Source: an uncultured Clostridia bacterium | GTDB lineage: Bacteria; Bacillota; Clostridia; Christensenellales; Borkfalkiaceae | Length of the DNA stretch: 64,000 nt | Assembly (NCBI GenBank): GCA_947589085.1 | Contig: CANPZD010000001.1 | Location: 144,583-208,582, forward strand | Direction: 5' to 3' | Part shown: positions 8,938-18,068 of the stretch, in pieces | Layout: each line of letters opens with the position of its first letter | How positions within the stretch are numbered: position 1 is the stretch's first letter | Position numbers and translations under genes: made by a program | The notes under the pieces: model-generated | What the model was told of the DNA's origin: nothing | Seen by the model: only the letters and a program-made list of their open reading frames with translations | Databases searched by the model: none

Positions 8938-11490
8938 ATGGCGCTTTCACCTATGATGGAGCATTGGCAAAAGATCAAGGACGCCTATCCGGACTGTATC
9001 GTATTTTACCGTCTCGGGGACTTCTACGAGATGTTCTTCGACGACGCGATCAAAGCGAGTTCCATTCTCGATCTCACGCTGACGGGAAGAGATTGCGGGC
9101 TTCCGGAGAGAGCGCCGATGTGCGGCGTTCCCTATCACGCGGCGGACGTATATATTCAGAAACTTGTCGAAAGCGGTCTGCGCGTGGCGATTTGCGAACA
9201 GCTCTCCGATCCCAAGGAATCCAAGGGAATGGTAGATCGTGACGTCATCCGCGTCGTGACGGCGGGCACCGTCATCGAGGGCAGCCTGCTCGACGAAAAG
9301 AAGAGCAATTATATCGCGTGCGCCTACCGCGAAGGGAAAAAATTCGCGCTCGCCCGGGCGGATATCACGACGGGCGAATTTGCCGCGGTCGAGGAAGAGG
9401 ATGCGGAAAAACTCATTTCCGATCTCGTGAATCTCTCGGTCGTCGAAATCATCTGCAACGAAGAGGCGCTGTTTGCGTTGAAGGAATATGCGGAGACGGA
9501 TCGGATCCTGCCGCCGCTCTCCTGCTATCTTCCGTGGGCGTTTTCCCGCGAGAGCGCGGAAAAGAACATCAAGGCGCAATTTTCCGTCTCTTCTCTCGAG
9601 GCGCTGGGGCTGAGCGGGGAATCCGCGGCCGCGCGTGCGGCCGGCGCGCTCATCGAATATCTGCGCGATACGCAAAAACACAGTCTGAAAAATATCAATA
9701 CCTTGCGATATTCGGACGGCTGTACCGCGATGAAGCTGGATCCTGCGGCCGTACGCAATCTCGACATTCTCAAAAACAACGCCGAGGGCAAAAAATACGG
9801 CTCGCTCTTATGGCTTCTCGACCGGACCCGGACGGGAATGGGCGCCAGACGCCTGACGAATCTGCTTACAAGTCCGCTTGCGGACAAGGCGGAGATCGAA
9901 GCGCGGCTCGACGCGGTAGACGAGCTGTTTCAGGCGACCGTCGTCCGCATGGGTATTTCCGATATGCTTGCGGGCGTCCGCGATATCGAGCGGCTTGCGG
10001 GCAGGATCTCCAACGGAAATCTTCAGCCCGGCGATTGTCTTGCGCTCTCTTCTTCGCTTGCCGTGGTGCCCAATCTCAGATTTCAGCTTACGGGGTTCAC
10101 CTCCCGTCCGCTCGTCGGCGTCGCGCGGGAACTCGTGGATACGAAGGAGATCTGCGCGCTGCTCGACGCCGCGATCGATCCGCGGGCGACGACGCTCAAA
10201 GAGGGGGAATATATCCGCCAAGGATATAATCCGCGGCTCGACGAACTGCGCGACGTAAAGGAGCACGGCCGTTCGATGCTTGCGGAACTCGAAGCGCGCG
10301 AGCGCGAACGCACGGGGATCCGCACGCTCAAAGTGGGGTACAACCGCGTATTCGGCTATTATATCGAAGTCAGCAATTCGTTCAAAGACAAAGTTCCGTA
10401 TGATTACACGCGCAAGCAGACGCTGTCCACGGGCGAGCGGTATATCAACGAAGAGTTGAAAACGCTCGAAAATAAGATTTTGGGCAGCGATGAAGAGGCG
10501 CAGCGCTTGCAGGAACAGCTGTACGCCGAATTGCTCGCGGTGCTCGAAAAAAATCTTCGGGTTCTGCAGCGCGTGGCGGCGGCGGTGGCCGAGCTGGATT
10601 GTCTCACGTCGCTTGCCATTGTTTCCAAAGAAAACAAATATACAAGACCGGTCATGAAAACGGAGGGGGAACTTCGGATCGAAGAGGGAAGGCACCCCGT
10701 CGTCGAAAAGATTTCCAAGGAAAGATTCGTCCCGAACGACTGTCTGCTCGACGGCGGCGAAAACCGTACCATGGTGATCACCGGTCCCAATATGGCGGGC
10801 AAATCGACGTATTTGCGTCAGGTTGCCCTCATCGTGTTCATGGCGCATATCGGCTGTTTCGTTCCCGCAAAGTATGCGGAGATCCCCATTACGGACAGGA
10901 TCTTTACGAGGATCGGGGCGAGCGATAACCTGATCCTCGACAGAAGCACGTTTATGGTGGAGATGACGGAGGTCGCAAACATTCTTCACAACGCGACGGG
11001 AAGGAGCCTTCTCATCCTTGACGAGGTGGGGCGCGGAACGAGCACGTTCGACGGACTTGCGATCGCGTGGGCGGTCATCGAACACCTCACGGAAACAGTG
11101 CGCGCCAAAACGCTGTTTGCCACGCATTACCACGAGCTGACGGAGTTGGAAGGGAAACTCGACGGGGTTAAAAATTATAAGATCAGCGTACGGGAGATCG
11201 GCGGAACGATCGTATTTTTGCGCAAGATCGCGCGTGGAGGCGCTTCCCGCAGTTTCGGCGTGGAAGTCGCGGCGCTCGCCGGCGTGCCCAAAGAAGTGAC
11301 CGACCGCGCCAAGGCGATCCTGAAAATGCTGGAAAAGACGGAGGCGCGCCGTCCCGCCATGGTGGAAAACGAAGCGGAAGGGGAACCCGAGGTCGATCTT
11401 CGCGCCGAGCTGGAAGGACTGGACGTCAACGTGCTCACGCCGTTGCAGGCGCTTGCCATTCTGTCGGAATGGAAGGAGAAACTCAGATGA
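8938..11490 (+). CDS. mutS: DNA mismatch recognition ATPase MutS
   Basis: 850 residues with GGAGG at 8926-8930 before the ATG. The N-terminal mismatch-binding domain has the Phe-Tyr-Glu wedge in RLGDFYEMFFDD. Connector, lever/clamp and C-terminal ABC-type ATPase domains follow, with Walker A GPNMAGKSTYLRQ and Walker B/signature DEVGRGTSTFDGLA. It is full length for the MutS1 class and recognises base mismatches and small loops. mutL follows with a 4-base overlap (11487-11490), the normal mutSL arrangement, so the pair should work with the MutL nicking activity described next. Confidence 0.97.
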   Translation: MALSPMMEHWQKIKDAYPDCIVFYRLGDFYEMFFDDAIKASSILDLTLTGRDCGLPERAPMCGVPYHAADVYIQKLVESGLRVAICEQLSDPKESKGMVDRDVIRVVTAGTVIEGSLLDEKKSNYIACAYREGKKFALARADITTGEFAAVEEEDAEKLISDLVNLSVVEIICNEEALFALKEYAETDRILPPLSCYLPWAFSRESAEKNIKAQFSVSSLEALGLSGESAAARAAGALIEYLRDTQKHSLKNINTLRYSDGCTAMKLDPAAVRNLDILKNNAEGKKYGSLLWLLDRTRTGMGARRLTNLLTSPLADKAEIEARLDAVDELFQATVVRMGISDMLAGVRDIERLAGRISNGNLQPGDCLALSSSLAVVPNLRFQLTGFTSRPLVGVARELVDTKEICALLDAAIDPRATTLKEGEYIRQGYNPRLDELRDVKEHGRSMLAELEARERERTGIRTLKVGYNRVFGYYIEVSNSFKDKVPYDYTRKQTLSTGERYINEELKTLENKILGSDEEAQRLQEQLYAELLAVLEKNLRVLQRVAAAVAELDCLTSLAIVSKENKYTRPVMKTEGELRIEEGRHPVVEKISKERFVPNDCLLDGGENRTMVITGPNMAGKSTYLRQVALIVFMAHIGCFVPAKYAEIPITDRIFTRIGASDNLILDRSTFMVEMTEVANILHNATGRSLLILDEVGRGTSTFDGLAIAWAVIEHLTETVRAKTLFATHYHELTELEGKLDGVKNYKISVREIGGTIVFLRKIARGGASRSFGVEVAALAGVPKEVTDRAKAILKMLEKTEARRPAMVENEAEGEPEVDLRAELEGLDVNVLTPLQALAILSEWKEKLR

Positions 11491-13394
11491 ATAAGATCAA
11501 TTTGCTCACCCCGGACGTCTACAATAAGATCGCAGCCGGCGAAGTGGTCGACCGACCGTACTCCGTGGTAAAAGAGCTTGTAGAAAACGCCGTCGACGCG
11601 GGCGCGACGCAGATTTCCGTGGAGATCGAAGGCGGCGGAAAAACGCTTGTCCGCGTCACGGACAACGGCGGAGGCATCGAAAAGGACGATCTTGTCGCAG
11701 CCTATTCTCCGCATGCGACGAGTAAATTGAAGTGCGCGGAAGATCTGTTCGGCGTGACGACGTTGGGGTTCCGCGGAGAGGCGATCGCGTCCATTGCAGC
11801 CGTTTCCCGGATGAAGATCGTCTCGCGCGTTCCGGAGAAAGACGCCTATTCGCTCGGGTGCGTCGGCGGAAAGACGGGCGCGCTTCTGCCTGCCGCGGGC
11901 GCGCAGGGGACGGAAGTGACGGTAGAGGATCTCTTTTTCAATACGCCGGCCCGCCTGAAATTTTTGAAGTCCGACGCGCAGGAGGAGAGCGACGTCGCAA
12001 ATATGATGGCGCGCTTCATTTTATCCCGCCCCGAAATTTCTTTCACCTATACAAGCGCGGGGAAACTCAGATACCGTTCGTTCGGCGACGGTCTTTCTTC
12101 CGCGCTGGCCTGCGTTTACGGCGCCGAGATCCTTTCCGATCTCTTTGAGATCCATGCGGACAAGCATGGGATCCGGCTCCATGGATTTATCGGCAATCAA
12201 AATTTTTCCAAGCCGAACCGCACGTATCAGAGTTTGTTCGTAAACGGCCGGTACGTCGTCAATCAGACGGTGTCGGCAGCGGTCTCGAACGCGTATGCGA
12301 GCTACCTCATGAAACGGCAATATCCGTTCTATGTGCTCTTTTTGGATGTTCCGCCCGAAATCGTGGACGTGAACGTGCATCCCAACAAGGCGGACGTGCG
12401 GTTTGCGGACAATCAGATCATTTACGGAAGCGTCTATTCCGTGATCTCGGCCGTTCTTGACGGAAATTCGCGCGCGCTGGAATATTTGGCGAATGTCCCG
12501 AAGCCGAAAGCGCCGTTTGAGGCGGCTCTCGGTGCGGGCGGCGCGGAAAAGACGGCGGAACCGCGTGCATATTCCGTTCCGCTCCCGGCTTCGCCTTCCG
12601 AAAAGCCGGCGATGACGTACGAGCAGGCGAAAAAAGAGCTGCAATTCGAAATTCCGCCGATCTTGGGGAAAGTCAATCTTCCGGCGCGGGGAACGGAAAA
12701 ACCGTATGCCATGGAAGTCAATGCGCCCGCGGCCGCAGAAGCCGCGCGGGAGGACGCGTTCGAAGAGAACCGCAAATTTCTTCTCGAACAGGAAAAGAAA
12801 CGGCAGCAACGCGTCGATCCCGCCTCGCTGCAATTCAAGGGAGAGCTGTTCCGCACCTATCTTTTTTACGAATGCGGCGACGAAGCATACATCGTAGATC
12901 AGCATGCCGCGCACGAGCGGATCCTCTATGACGCGCTGTGCGAGCGGCTTGCGGCGCGGAACGTCGTATCGCAGCCCATGCTTGTGCCGTACGTCAAGAA
13001 ACTCAACGCGCAGGAATTTACGTTTCTCCGGTCGAATTTCGACATTTTACGGGAAATCGGCTTCGATATCGCGGAATTCGGCGGAAATTTCGTGAAAATT
13101 TCGGCTGTACCGACCGATCTCATGCAGATCGATCTCAACGCGTTTTTCGATGAAATTCTTTCCTCTTTGGAATCCCTGCGCGCAATCAAACTCTCGGATC
13201 TTTTGAAAGAAAAGCTTGCTTCGGCCGCCTGCAAAGCGGCGGTCAAGGGCGGAGAAAGGCTTTCCGACGGAGAGGTGCGCGCGCTCCTTGAAAGAATGAA
13301 CGGCAACATGGGGCTGAAATGTCCGCACGGGCGCCCCGTTGCCGTGCACATCAAAAAGAGCGAAATGGAAAAACTCTTCAAACGTATCGTATGA
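11487..13394 (+). CDS. mutL: DNA mismatch repair protein MutL (with endonuclease-type C-terminus)
   Basis: 635 residues from the ATG at 11487, which has AAGGAGA 7 bases upstream; an in-frame ATG at 11469 is inside mutS and less likely. The N-terminal GHKL ATPase is clear (IAAGEVVDRP, ENAVDAGA, TDNGGGI, GFRGEA). A Pro/Ala-rich linker spans about residues 345-440. The C-terminal dimer domain has DQHAAHERILYD, matching DQHA(X)2E(X)4E except that the last residue is Asp. It also has ACKAAVKGG and CPHGRPV, which belong to the metal-dependent nicking site of MutL proteins from species without MutH. This MutL probably makes the strand nick itself. Confidence 0.96.
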   Translation: MNKINLLTPDVYNKIAAGEVVDRPYSVVKELVENAVDAGATQISVEIEGGGKTLVRVTDNGGGIEKDDLVAAYSPHATSKLKCAEDLFGVTTLGFRGEAIASIAAVSRMKIVSRVPEKDAYSLGCVGGKTGALLPAAGAQGTEVTVEDLFFNTPARLKFLKSDAQEESDVANMMARFILSRPEISFTYTSAGKLRYRSFGDGLSSALACVYGAEILSDLFEIHADKHGIRLHGFIGNQNFSKPNRTYQSLFVNGRYVVNQTVSAAVSNAYASYLMKRQYPFYVLFLDVPPEIVDVNVHPNKADVRFADNQIIYGSVYSVISAVLDGNSRALEYLANVPKPKAPFEAALGAGGAEKTAEPRAYSVPLPASPSEKPAMTYEQAKKELQFEIPPILGKVNLPARGTEKPYAMEVNAPAAAEAAREDAFEENRKFLLEQEKKRQQRVDPASLQFKGELFRTYLFYECGDEAYIVDQHAAHERILYDALCERLAARNVVSQPMLVPYVKKLNAQEFTFLRSNFDILREIGFDIAEFGGNFVKISAVPTDLMQIDLNAFFDEILSSLESLRAIKLSDLLKEKLASAACKAAVKGGERLSDGEVRALLERMNGNMGLKCPHGRPVAVHIKKSEMEKLFKRIV

Positions 13395-14299
13395 AAAAAT
13401 TGCTTGTCATCTGCGGGCCGACCGCATCGGGAAAGAGCGCGCTCGCCGTCGAATGCGCAAGGCGGTTGGGCGGCGAAGTGGTTTCGTGCGACGCCTTTCT
13501 CGTATATCGCGGGTTGAATATCGGCACGGCAAAGCCGACGCAAGAGGAGCGGCGGGGCGTCGTTCATCACATGATCGATATCGCCGACCCGCGCGAACGA
13601 TTTTCGGTGAGCGATTTCGAGCGGCTTGCCGTTCCCGCCGTGGAGAGCATTCTCGAACGGGGAAAGACGCCCGTTCTCTGCGGCGGTACGGGATTTTATA
13701 TGAATGCGATTTTGTTCAAAAGTTCGTTCGGGCATACGCCGGCCTCCGAATCCGTGCGAAAAAAATACGAAGCGATCGCGCGCGAGGAAGGAAGGGAAGC
13801 GCTGCATCGGCGGCTTGCCGCCGTGGATCCCGAGAGCGCGGCAAAATTGCATGCCAACGACGTAAAGCGCGTTGTCCGCGCGCTGGAGATCTTTGAACTG
13901 ACGGGCGAAAAAAAGAGCGCGCAGCGCGACGGAACCCAGCCGCGTTATCCCTATAGCGCGTTTGCCGTGAATTTTCCGAGAGAGGAACTCTATGCGCGGA
14001 TCGGCGAGCGCACGCGGGCGATGGTGGAGGGCGGTCTTGTGGAAGAAGTGCGTTCTTTGCTTGAAAGCGGCGTTCCCGAAGATGCGCAGTCCATGCAGGG
14101 GATCGGCTATAAAGAAGTGATCGAAAGTCTTAAAAACGGTGATAATTTAAGTATTATGTCAGACATAATAGAGAAAAATACCCGTAATTATGCCAAGCGG
14201 CAGATAACTTTTTTCAAAAAAATGCCGAATTTAAGGTATCTCGCCCCGAAATCGTTGGAAGAGAATGCGAAGGAGATCATTGAGATTTATGAAAATTGA
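13391..14299 (+). CDS. miaA: tRNA dimethylallyltransferase MiaA
   Basis: 302 residues from the ATG overlapping the mutL stop (ATGA 13391-13394). The P-loop GPTASGKSALA and the DAF/GTAKP and DIADP motifs identify the enzyme that prenylates N6 of A37 in tRNAs reading UNN codons. It provides the substrate for MiaB in the same operon. The segment 14135-14185 is strikingly AT-rich for this operon, uses codons such as TCA and ATA, and holds a perfect 19-bp palindrome (14152-14170). The next gene starts inside its 3' end with an 11-base overlap. Confidence 0.95.
   Translation: MKKLLVICGPTASGKSALAVECARRLGGEVVSCDAFLVYRGLNIGTAKPTQEERRGVVHHMIDIADPRERFSVSDFERLAVPAVESILERGKTPVLCGGTGFYMNAILFKSSFGHTPASESVRKKYEAIAREEGREALHRRLAAVDPESAAKLHANDVKRVVRALEIFELTGEKKSAQRDGTQPRYPYSAFAVNFPREELYARIGERTRAMVEGGLVEEVRSLLESGVPEDAQSMQGIGYKEVIESLKNGDNLSIMSDIIEKNTRNYAKRQITFFKKMPNLRYLAPKSLEENAKEIIEIYEN
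14152..14170. repeat. Recurrent 19-bp AT-rich palindrome, perfect copy, inside miaA
   Basis: TATTATGTCAGACATAATA is a perfect 9-bp inverted repeat around a central A. A near-identical copy lies at 44158-44176, a 16-of-19 match at 52862-52880, and one half site with a degenerate partner at 4850-4868. The surrounding codons are AT-rich compared with the rest of miaA. Function is unknown; protein recognition is an inference from the symmetry. Confidence 0.6.
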
Positions 14300-15512
14300 G
14301 GAAAGGATCGAGCGTGCGGAAACGCAGCTGAAAGCGGCGTTTGCCGCGATCGACGGCGTTGCGCTCTATAATCAGGAGAAGGTGCTTTCCGCATTCCGCG
14401 AAGAGCGGATCGCGCCGCGTCATTTTTTGCCTTCTACGGGTTACGGTTACGGCGACGAAGGGCGGGAGGCGCTGTGCAGAATTTACGCGCGCGCTTTCGG
14501 CGCGGAGAAGGCGATCGTCTCTCCGTCCCTTCTTTCCGGAACGCACGCGCTGACCGTTGCGCTGTTCGGCATTCTGCGCCCGGGAGACCGCGTGCTCTTT
14601 CTCACGGGCATGCCGTACGATACCATTCGGCAGGTCATTTGGGGGGAAGGGAACGGCTCGCTCAAAGATTTCGGGGTCGGATATGAGATTTTGCCGCTCG
14701 ACGGGCAAGGAAAAGTCGATTATTCCGCCGCGAAAGAAGCGCTCAAAGGGAATTTCCGCATGGTGTATATTCAGCGTTCGCGCGGATACGAACTTCGCGA
14801 CGCGTTTTCGGTTGCGGAAATCGGCGAGATGTGCGGTTTTTTGCGCGCATGCGGCTTCGGCGGCTGTATCTTTGTAGACAACTGCTACGGTGAATTTACG
14901 GAGCAAAAGGAACCGACGGAGGTCGGGGCCGATCTGATCGCGGGCAGCCTGATCAAAAATCCCGGAGGCGGACTTGCGCCGACGGGCGGCTATATTGCGG
15001 GGAGAGAAAAGGTCGTCTCGCTGTGCGAAAATCGCCTTACGGCGCCCTCCGTGGGCGGGGAGATCGGCTCTTATGCGTACGGCTATCAGCAATTCTATCA
15101 GGGATTGTTTCTTGCGCCGCATACGGTTGCGCAGGCAATGAAGGGGAGCTTGCTCATCGGAAAGTGTCTGGAAGATCTCGGGTACGAAAATTTTCCCGCA
15201 ACGGAAAAGATGCCGGCAGACATCACGCGAGCCATCCGGTTTCGGACGGAAGAGGAGCTGACTTCCTTTATTCAGTCGGTACAGGACGTATCTCCTGTAG
15301 ACAGTTTTGTGAAATTGGAGGCTTGGGATATGCCCGGATACGACTGCAAAGTCATTATGGCGGCAGGCACGTTTGTGGGCGGCGCGAGCATCGAGCTTTC
15401 CGCCGACGCACCCATCCGCGCGCCGTATACGGCCTATTTTCAGGGCGGACTGACCTATGAGCACTGCAAGATCGCCTGCACAGCGATTTTACGCCGTTTG
15501 GTAAAAGATTGA
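14289..15512 (+). CDS. PLP-dependent lyase of the aluminium-resistance / methionine gamma-lyase-like family (YnbB-like)
   Basis: 407 residues from the ATG at 14289, overlapping miaA by 11 bases. The fold is that of Cys/Met-metabolism PLP enzymes. The PLP lysine is in SLIKNPGGGLAPTGGY and the phosphate-binding region in SGTHAL. The family (COG4100) follows miaA in Bacillus as well, though there hfq lies nearby and is absent here. The in vivo reaction of this family is not established, so it is often only called aluminium resistance protein or putative methionine gamma-lyase. It is the last gene of the operon and is followed by a strong terminator. Confidence 0.88.
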   Translation: MKIEERIERAETQLKAAFAAIDGVALYNQEKVLSAFREERIAPRHFLPSTGYGYGDEGREALCRIYARAFGAEKAIVSPSLLSGTHALTVALFGILRPGDRVLFLTGMPYDTIRQVIWGEGNGSLKDFGVGYEILPLDGQGKVDYSAAKEALKGNFRMVYIQRSRGYELRDAFSVAEIGEMCGFLRACGFGGCIFVDNCYGEFTEQKEPTEVGADLIAGSLIKNPGGGLAPTGGYIAGREKVVSLCENRLTAPSVGGEIGSYAYGYQQFYQGLFLAPHTVAQAMKGSLLIGKCLEDLGYENFPATEKMPADITRAIRFRTEEELTSFIQSVQDVSPVDSFVKLEAWDMPGYDCKVIMAAGTFVGGASIELSADAPIRAPYTAYFQGGLTYEHCKIACTAILRRLVKD

Positions 15513-15528
15513 CGGAAAAGATCTGAAC

Positions 15529-15567
15529 AAAAACTCCCGCCCGAAGATCTTCGGGCGGGAGTTTTTT
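15529..15567. terminator. Bidirectional rho-independent terminator
   Basis: A perfect 19-bp inverted repeat (15529-15547 with 15548-15566) built around CTCCCGCCCGAAGA is flanked by A and T runs on both sides. It lies between the convergent YnbB-like gene (stop 15512) and potD (stop 15577) and can serve both. Confidence 0.9.
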
Positions 15568-15576
15568 GCATGGGAA

Positions 15577-17256
15577 TTATTTATTGCGGGGCGGACTTTC
15601 CTGTTTGACGAGCCGATATCCCTTTTTGGGTTTTCTGCGGAAGAAATCGAATTTGTTTCCGAATTTCACGAACACGATAAACAGGGTAATGACGACGACG
15701 GTCACGCAGATGACGACGATCGCCCAAGCGTCGAGCGTTTCGGCCTTCACCCGCGACCAAAGCTCGTTGATGCGTACGCTTGCGTCCGCGTCGTAATAAT
15801 CCATCACGGCGCAGTGGGCGATGACGTCAGGCGTGGGGAACTGCGCATAGAGCTGCCGTCTAGTGCGCTGTTCCTCGCCGGCATAGATCCCGGCATCGGT
15901 GCCGAAGAAGTAGGAGAGGTCGTAATAGTTTTCGGGATCTTCGTCTTCCCCGTAGAGGTAATCCGCATAGGAGAGCATCGCCGGCTCCTCGCCCTCGCCG
16001 GAAATGACCGAAGTGTAGCCGATATAATAGCTGTTGCGCATGGCGTTCTGGGGCATGGAGAGGAAGTTGACAAACGCCTGCGCCGCCTGTTTGTTCGCGC
16101 CCTTTGGCATGACCCAACCGTCGAACCAGAGATTGGTGCCCGCTTCCGGAACATAGTAATCAAGCTCCACGGCGTTCGACGTGTTTCCTTCCTCGTCCAT
16201 GCCGCTTTCGGCAAGGTTGAGGGCGTACACGGCGTCGCCGCTCCACGCATAGTTGAGCCAGATTTTTCCGTTGACCATATCGGATTTGCCCGTGTCGGTT
16301 TCAAAACTGTAAATATTTTTCTTGATCGACATCAGCGTCGGCTCGACCTCGGCAATCGTATTTTCGTCCGTCGCATTGAAAATCCGGGTAATCTCCGAGA
16401 CGTAATTTTCCGCATTTTCATCGAGCGCGAGCAAGCGGTCCTGATAGGTCACCCCGAGCGCGGCGAAATAGGTATCGCGCACATTGTCCTTTGCGGTGAT
16501 CTTATTCTTATATTTTTCGCTTGTGAAAGTCGTCCAGCCGAGGGTTTTCAGATCTTCCTCTTTCACATATTTGGGATTGTATACGAACCCCGTCGTGCCC
16601 CACATATAGCCGGCGGCGTAATCTTTCCAGAGGATCGGCTCATCCGCCTTGTCTTTCCGGATCTCCAATCCCGCGTTCGTCTCGAATTTTTCGGCAATGA
16701 AGGGGGAGACGTTGCGCACATAATAGTTTTCCGGAATGCTTGCGTCGAAAAAGGATTCGTCGTACTTTTCCAGCCTGTCCTCGGCGGCAAGTTTCATGAT
16801 CATATAGTCGGATGGGCAGAGAAGATCGTATTCGTTTCCGAGGACGATCTCATTGTACATATCTTCGTTGGTGCCGAATGTGGAATATTCGACGCGTATG
16901 GATTGTCCGTACGTGCGTTCATACCACAGGCAGAAATCGTCGAGCAGTTCGGGGCCTTCTTCGGAGAGCTTTTTGCCCGTTGTCTGTTCATACCATTCTT
17001 TGTAATCCTCGTCCACGATGTCCGAATCGATATGCACGTGTCCGCCTTTGCCGTCGAGCACGGGTTTGCCGTTTTCATCGAGTTCATGCAGTTCGTCGTA
17101 GATGAACGTGCCTGAGCCGCCTTCGTCGATATATTCTTCCCAGTTGTATACGCGGAGGACGATATCGGCGCTCTTGCTTGCGCAGCCGCCGAAAGCAAAG
17201 AGGAGAGGGAGAAGCATCAGGGCCGCGAGCGCCGCGCTGAACAATCTTTTTTTCAT
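15577..17256 (-). CDS. potD: Spermidine/putrescine ABC transporter substrate-binding lipoprotein with extra C-terminal membrane segment
   Basis: 559 residues. The lipoprotein signal ends in the lipobox FGGC (Cys25). PotD sequence starts at RVYNWEEYIDEG and resumes at VEYSTFGTNEDMYNEI, but between them is an insert of roughly 70 residues rich in acidic and Gly residues that ordinary PotD lacks. Near the C-terminus, after NELWSRVKAE, a hydrophobic stretch of about 22 residues (around 510-531) is followed by a basic tail, so the protein may be anchored at both ends. Usual PotD length is about 350, which makes this one exceptionally long. It is the last gene of the pot operon, with potC overlapping it by 4 bases, and should bind polyamine outside the membrane. 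Confidence 0.9.
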   Translation of the reverse strand: MKKRLFSAALAALMLLPLLFAFGGCASKSADIVLRVYNWEEYIDEGGSGTFIYDELHELDENGKPVLDGKGGHVHIDSDIVDEDYKEWYEQTTGKKLSEEGPELLDDFCLWYERTYGQSIRVEYSTFGTNEDMYNEIVLGNEYDLLCPSDYMIMKLAAEDRLEKYDESFFDASIPENYYVRNVSPFIAEKFETNAGLEIRKDKADEPILWKDYAAGYMWGTTGFVYNPKYVKEEDLKTLGWTTFTSEKYKNKITAKDNVRDTYFAALGVTYQDRLLALDENAENYVSEITRIFNATDENTIAEVEPTLMSIKKNIYSFETDTGKSDMVNGKIWLNYAWSGDAVYALNLAESGMDEEGNTSNAVELDYYVPEAGTNLWFDGWVMPKGANKQAAQAFVNFLSMPQNAMRNSYYIGYTSVISGEGEEPAMLSYADYLYGEDEDPENYYDLSYFFGTDAGIYAGEEQRTRRQLYAQFPTPDVIAHCAVMDYYDADASVRINELWSRVKAETLDAWAIVVICVTVVVITLFIVFVKFGNKFDFFRRKPKKGYRLVKQESPPRNK

Positions 17257-18068
17257 TTTTTCGCCCCCTTACGTCTGATTCCCGCAAGATTGGAGATGAC
17301 GACGAAGAGCACGATCACGAGAAAGATGATCGTCGTGAGTGCCCAGAACGACGAGAGCGTGGCCGCGGTGTGGGCGTTTCCCTTCATGGTCGCATTGAAA
17401 ACATAGGTGGAAATCGTTTCGAATCCCGTGGGCCGGGTGTACACCGTGACGATATAATCGTCCAGCGAGAGCGTAACGGCGAGCATGAATCCCGAGATCA
17501 CGCCGGGAATGATCTGCGGAAGCACGACTTTCCGGAGCGCTTTGAAGGGGGAAGCTCCCAAATCGAGCGCGGCTTCATAGAGCGAGTTGTCCATCTGTTT
17601 GAGTTTCGGCATGACCGAAAGAACCACAAAGGGTGTGCAGATGACCATATGGCCGATGATGAGCGTAAAGTACGATTTGCCGAATCCCACGGCGACAAAC
17701 GTGATCGCCAGAGCGAGCGCGGTGACGATCTCCGCGTTGATGACCGGGATCTGCGAAACCGCGTGGATCGCGCCCTTGATGCGCTTTTTGCAGTAAAACA
17801 TGCCGAGCGCCCCGATCGTACCGAGCAAGGTGGAGAGCAGCGCGGCGACAAACGCCAGCAAAAACGTATTCCCGATCATGCCCAGAACTTTGGAATCCGA
17901 GAACAGCGCGGCATAATGGGAGAGGGAGAATCCCTCGAACCGCCCGATCATATCGGTCTTGTCGAAGCTGTAAATCGCGAGCAGAAGGATGGGCGCGTAG
18001 AGAATGAGCAGCACAAGCCCGACGAATGCGGCTTTCAGGCAGCCGGAAAGAAGAGATTTCCGATTCAT
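17253..18068 (-). CDS. potC: Spermidine/putrescine ABC transporter permease PotC
   Basis: 271 residues from the ATG at 18068, preceded by AAGGGGGA. A longer frame upstream is inside potB. Six predicted membrane spans are interrupted by the inner-membrane permease EAA loop (YEAALDLGASPFKALRKVVLPQIIPG), which docks on the PotA ATPase. The order potB-potC-potD with ATGA overlaps on both sides indicates one translationally coupled operon. PotC forms the transport channel with PotB. Confidence 0.94.
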   Translation of the reverse strand: MNRKSLLSGCLKAAFVGLVLLILYAPILLLAIYSFDKTDMIGRFEGFSLSHYAALFSDSKVLGMIGNTFLLAFVAALLSTLLGTIGALGMFYCKKRIKGAIHAVSQIPVINAEIVTALALAITFVAVGFGKSYFTLIIGHMVICTPFVVLSVMPKLKQMDNSLYEAALDLGASPFKALRKVVLPQIIPGVISGFMLAVTLSLDDYIVTVYTRPTGFETISTYVFNATMKGNAHTAATLSSFWALTTIIFLVIVLFVVISNLAGIRRKGAKK

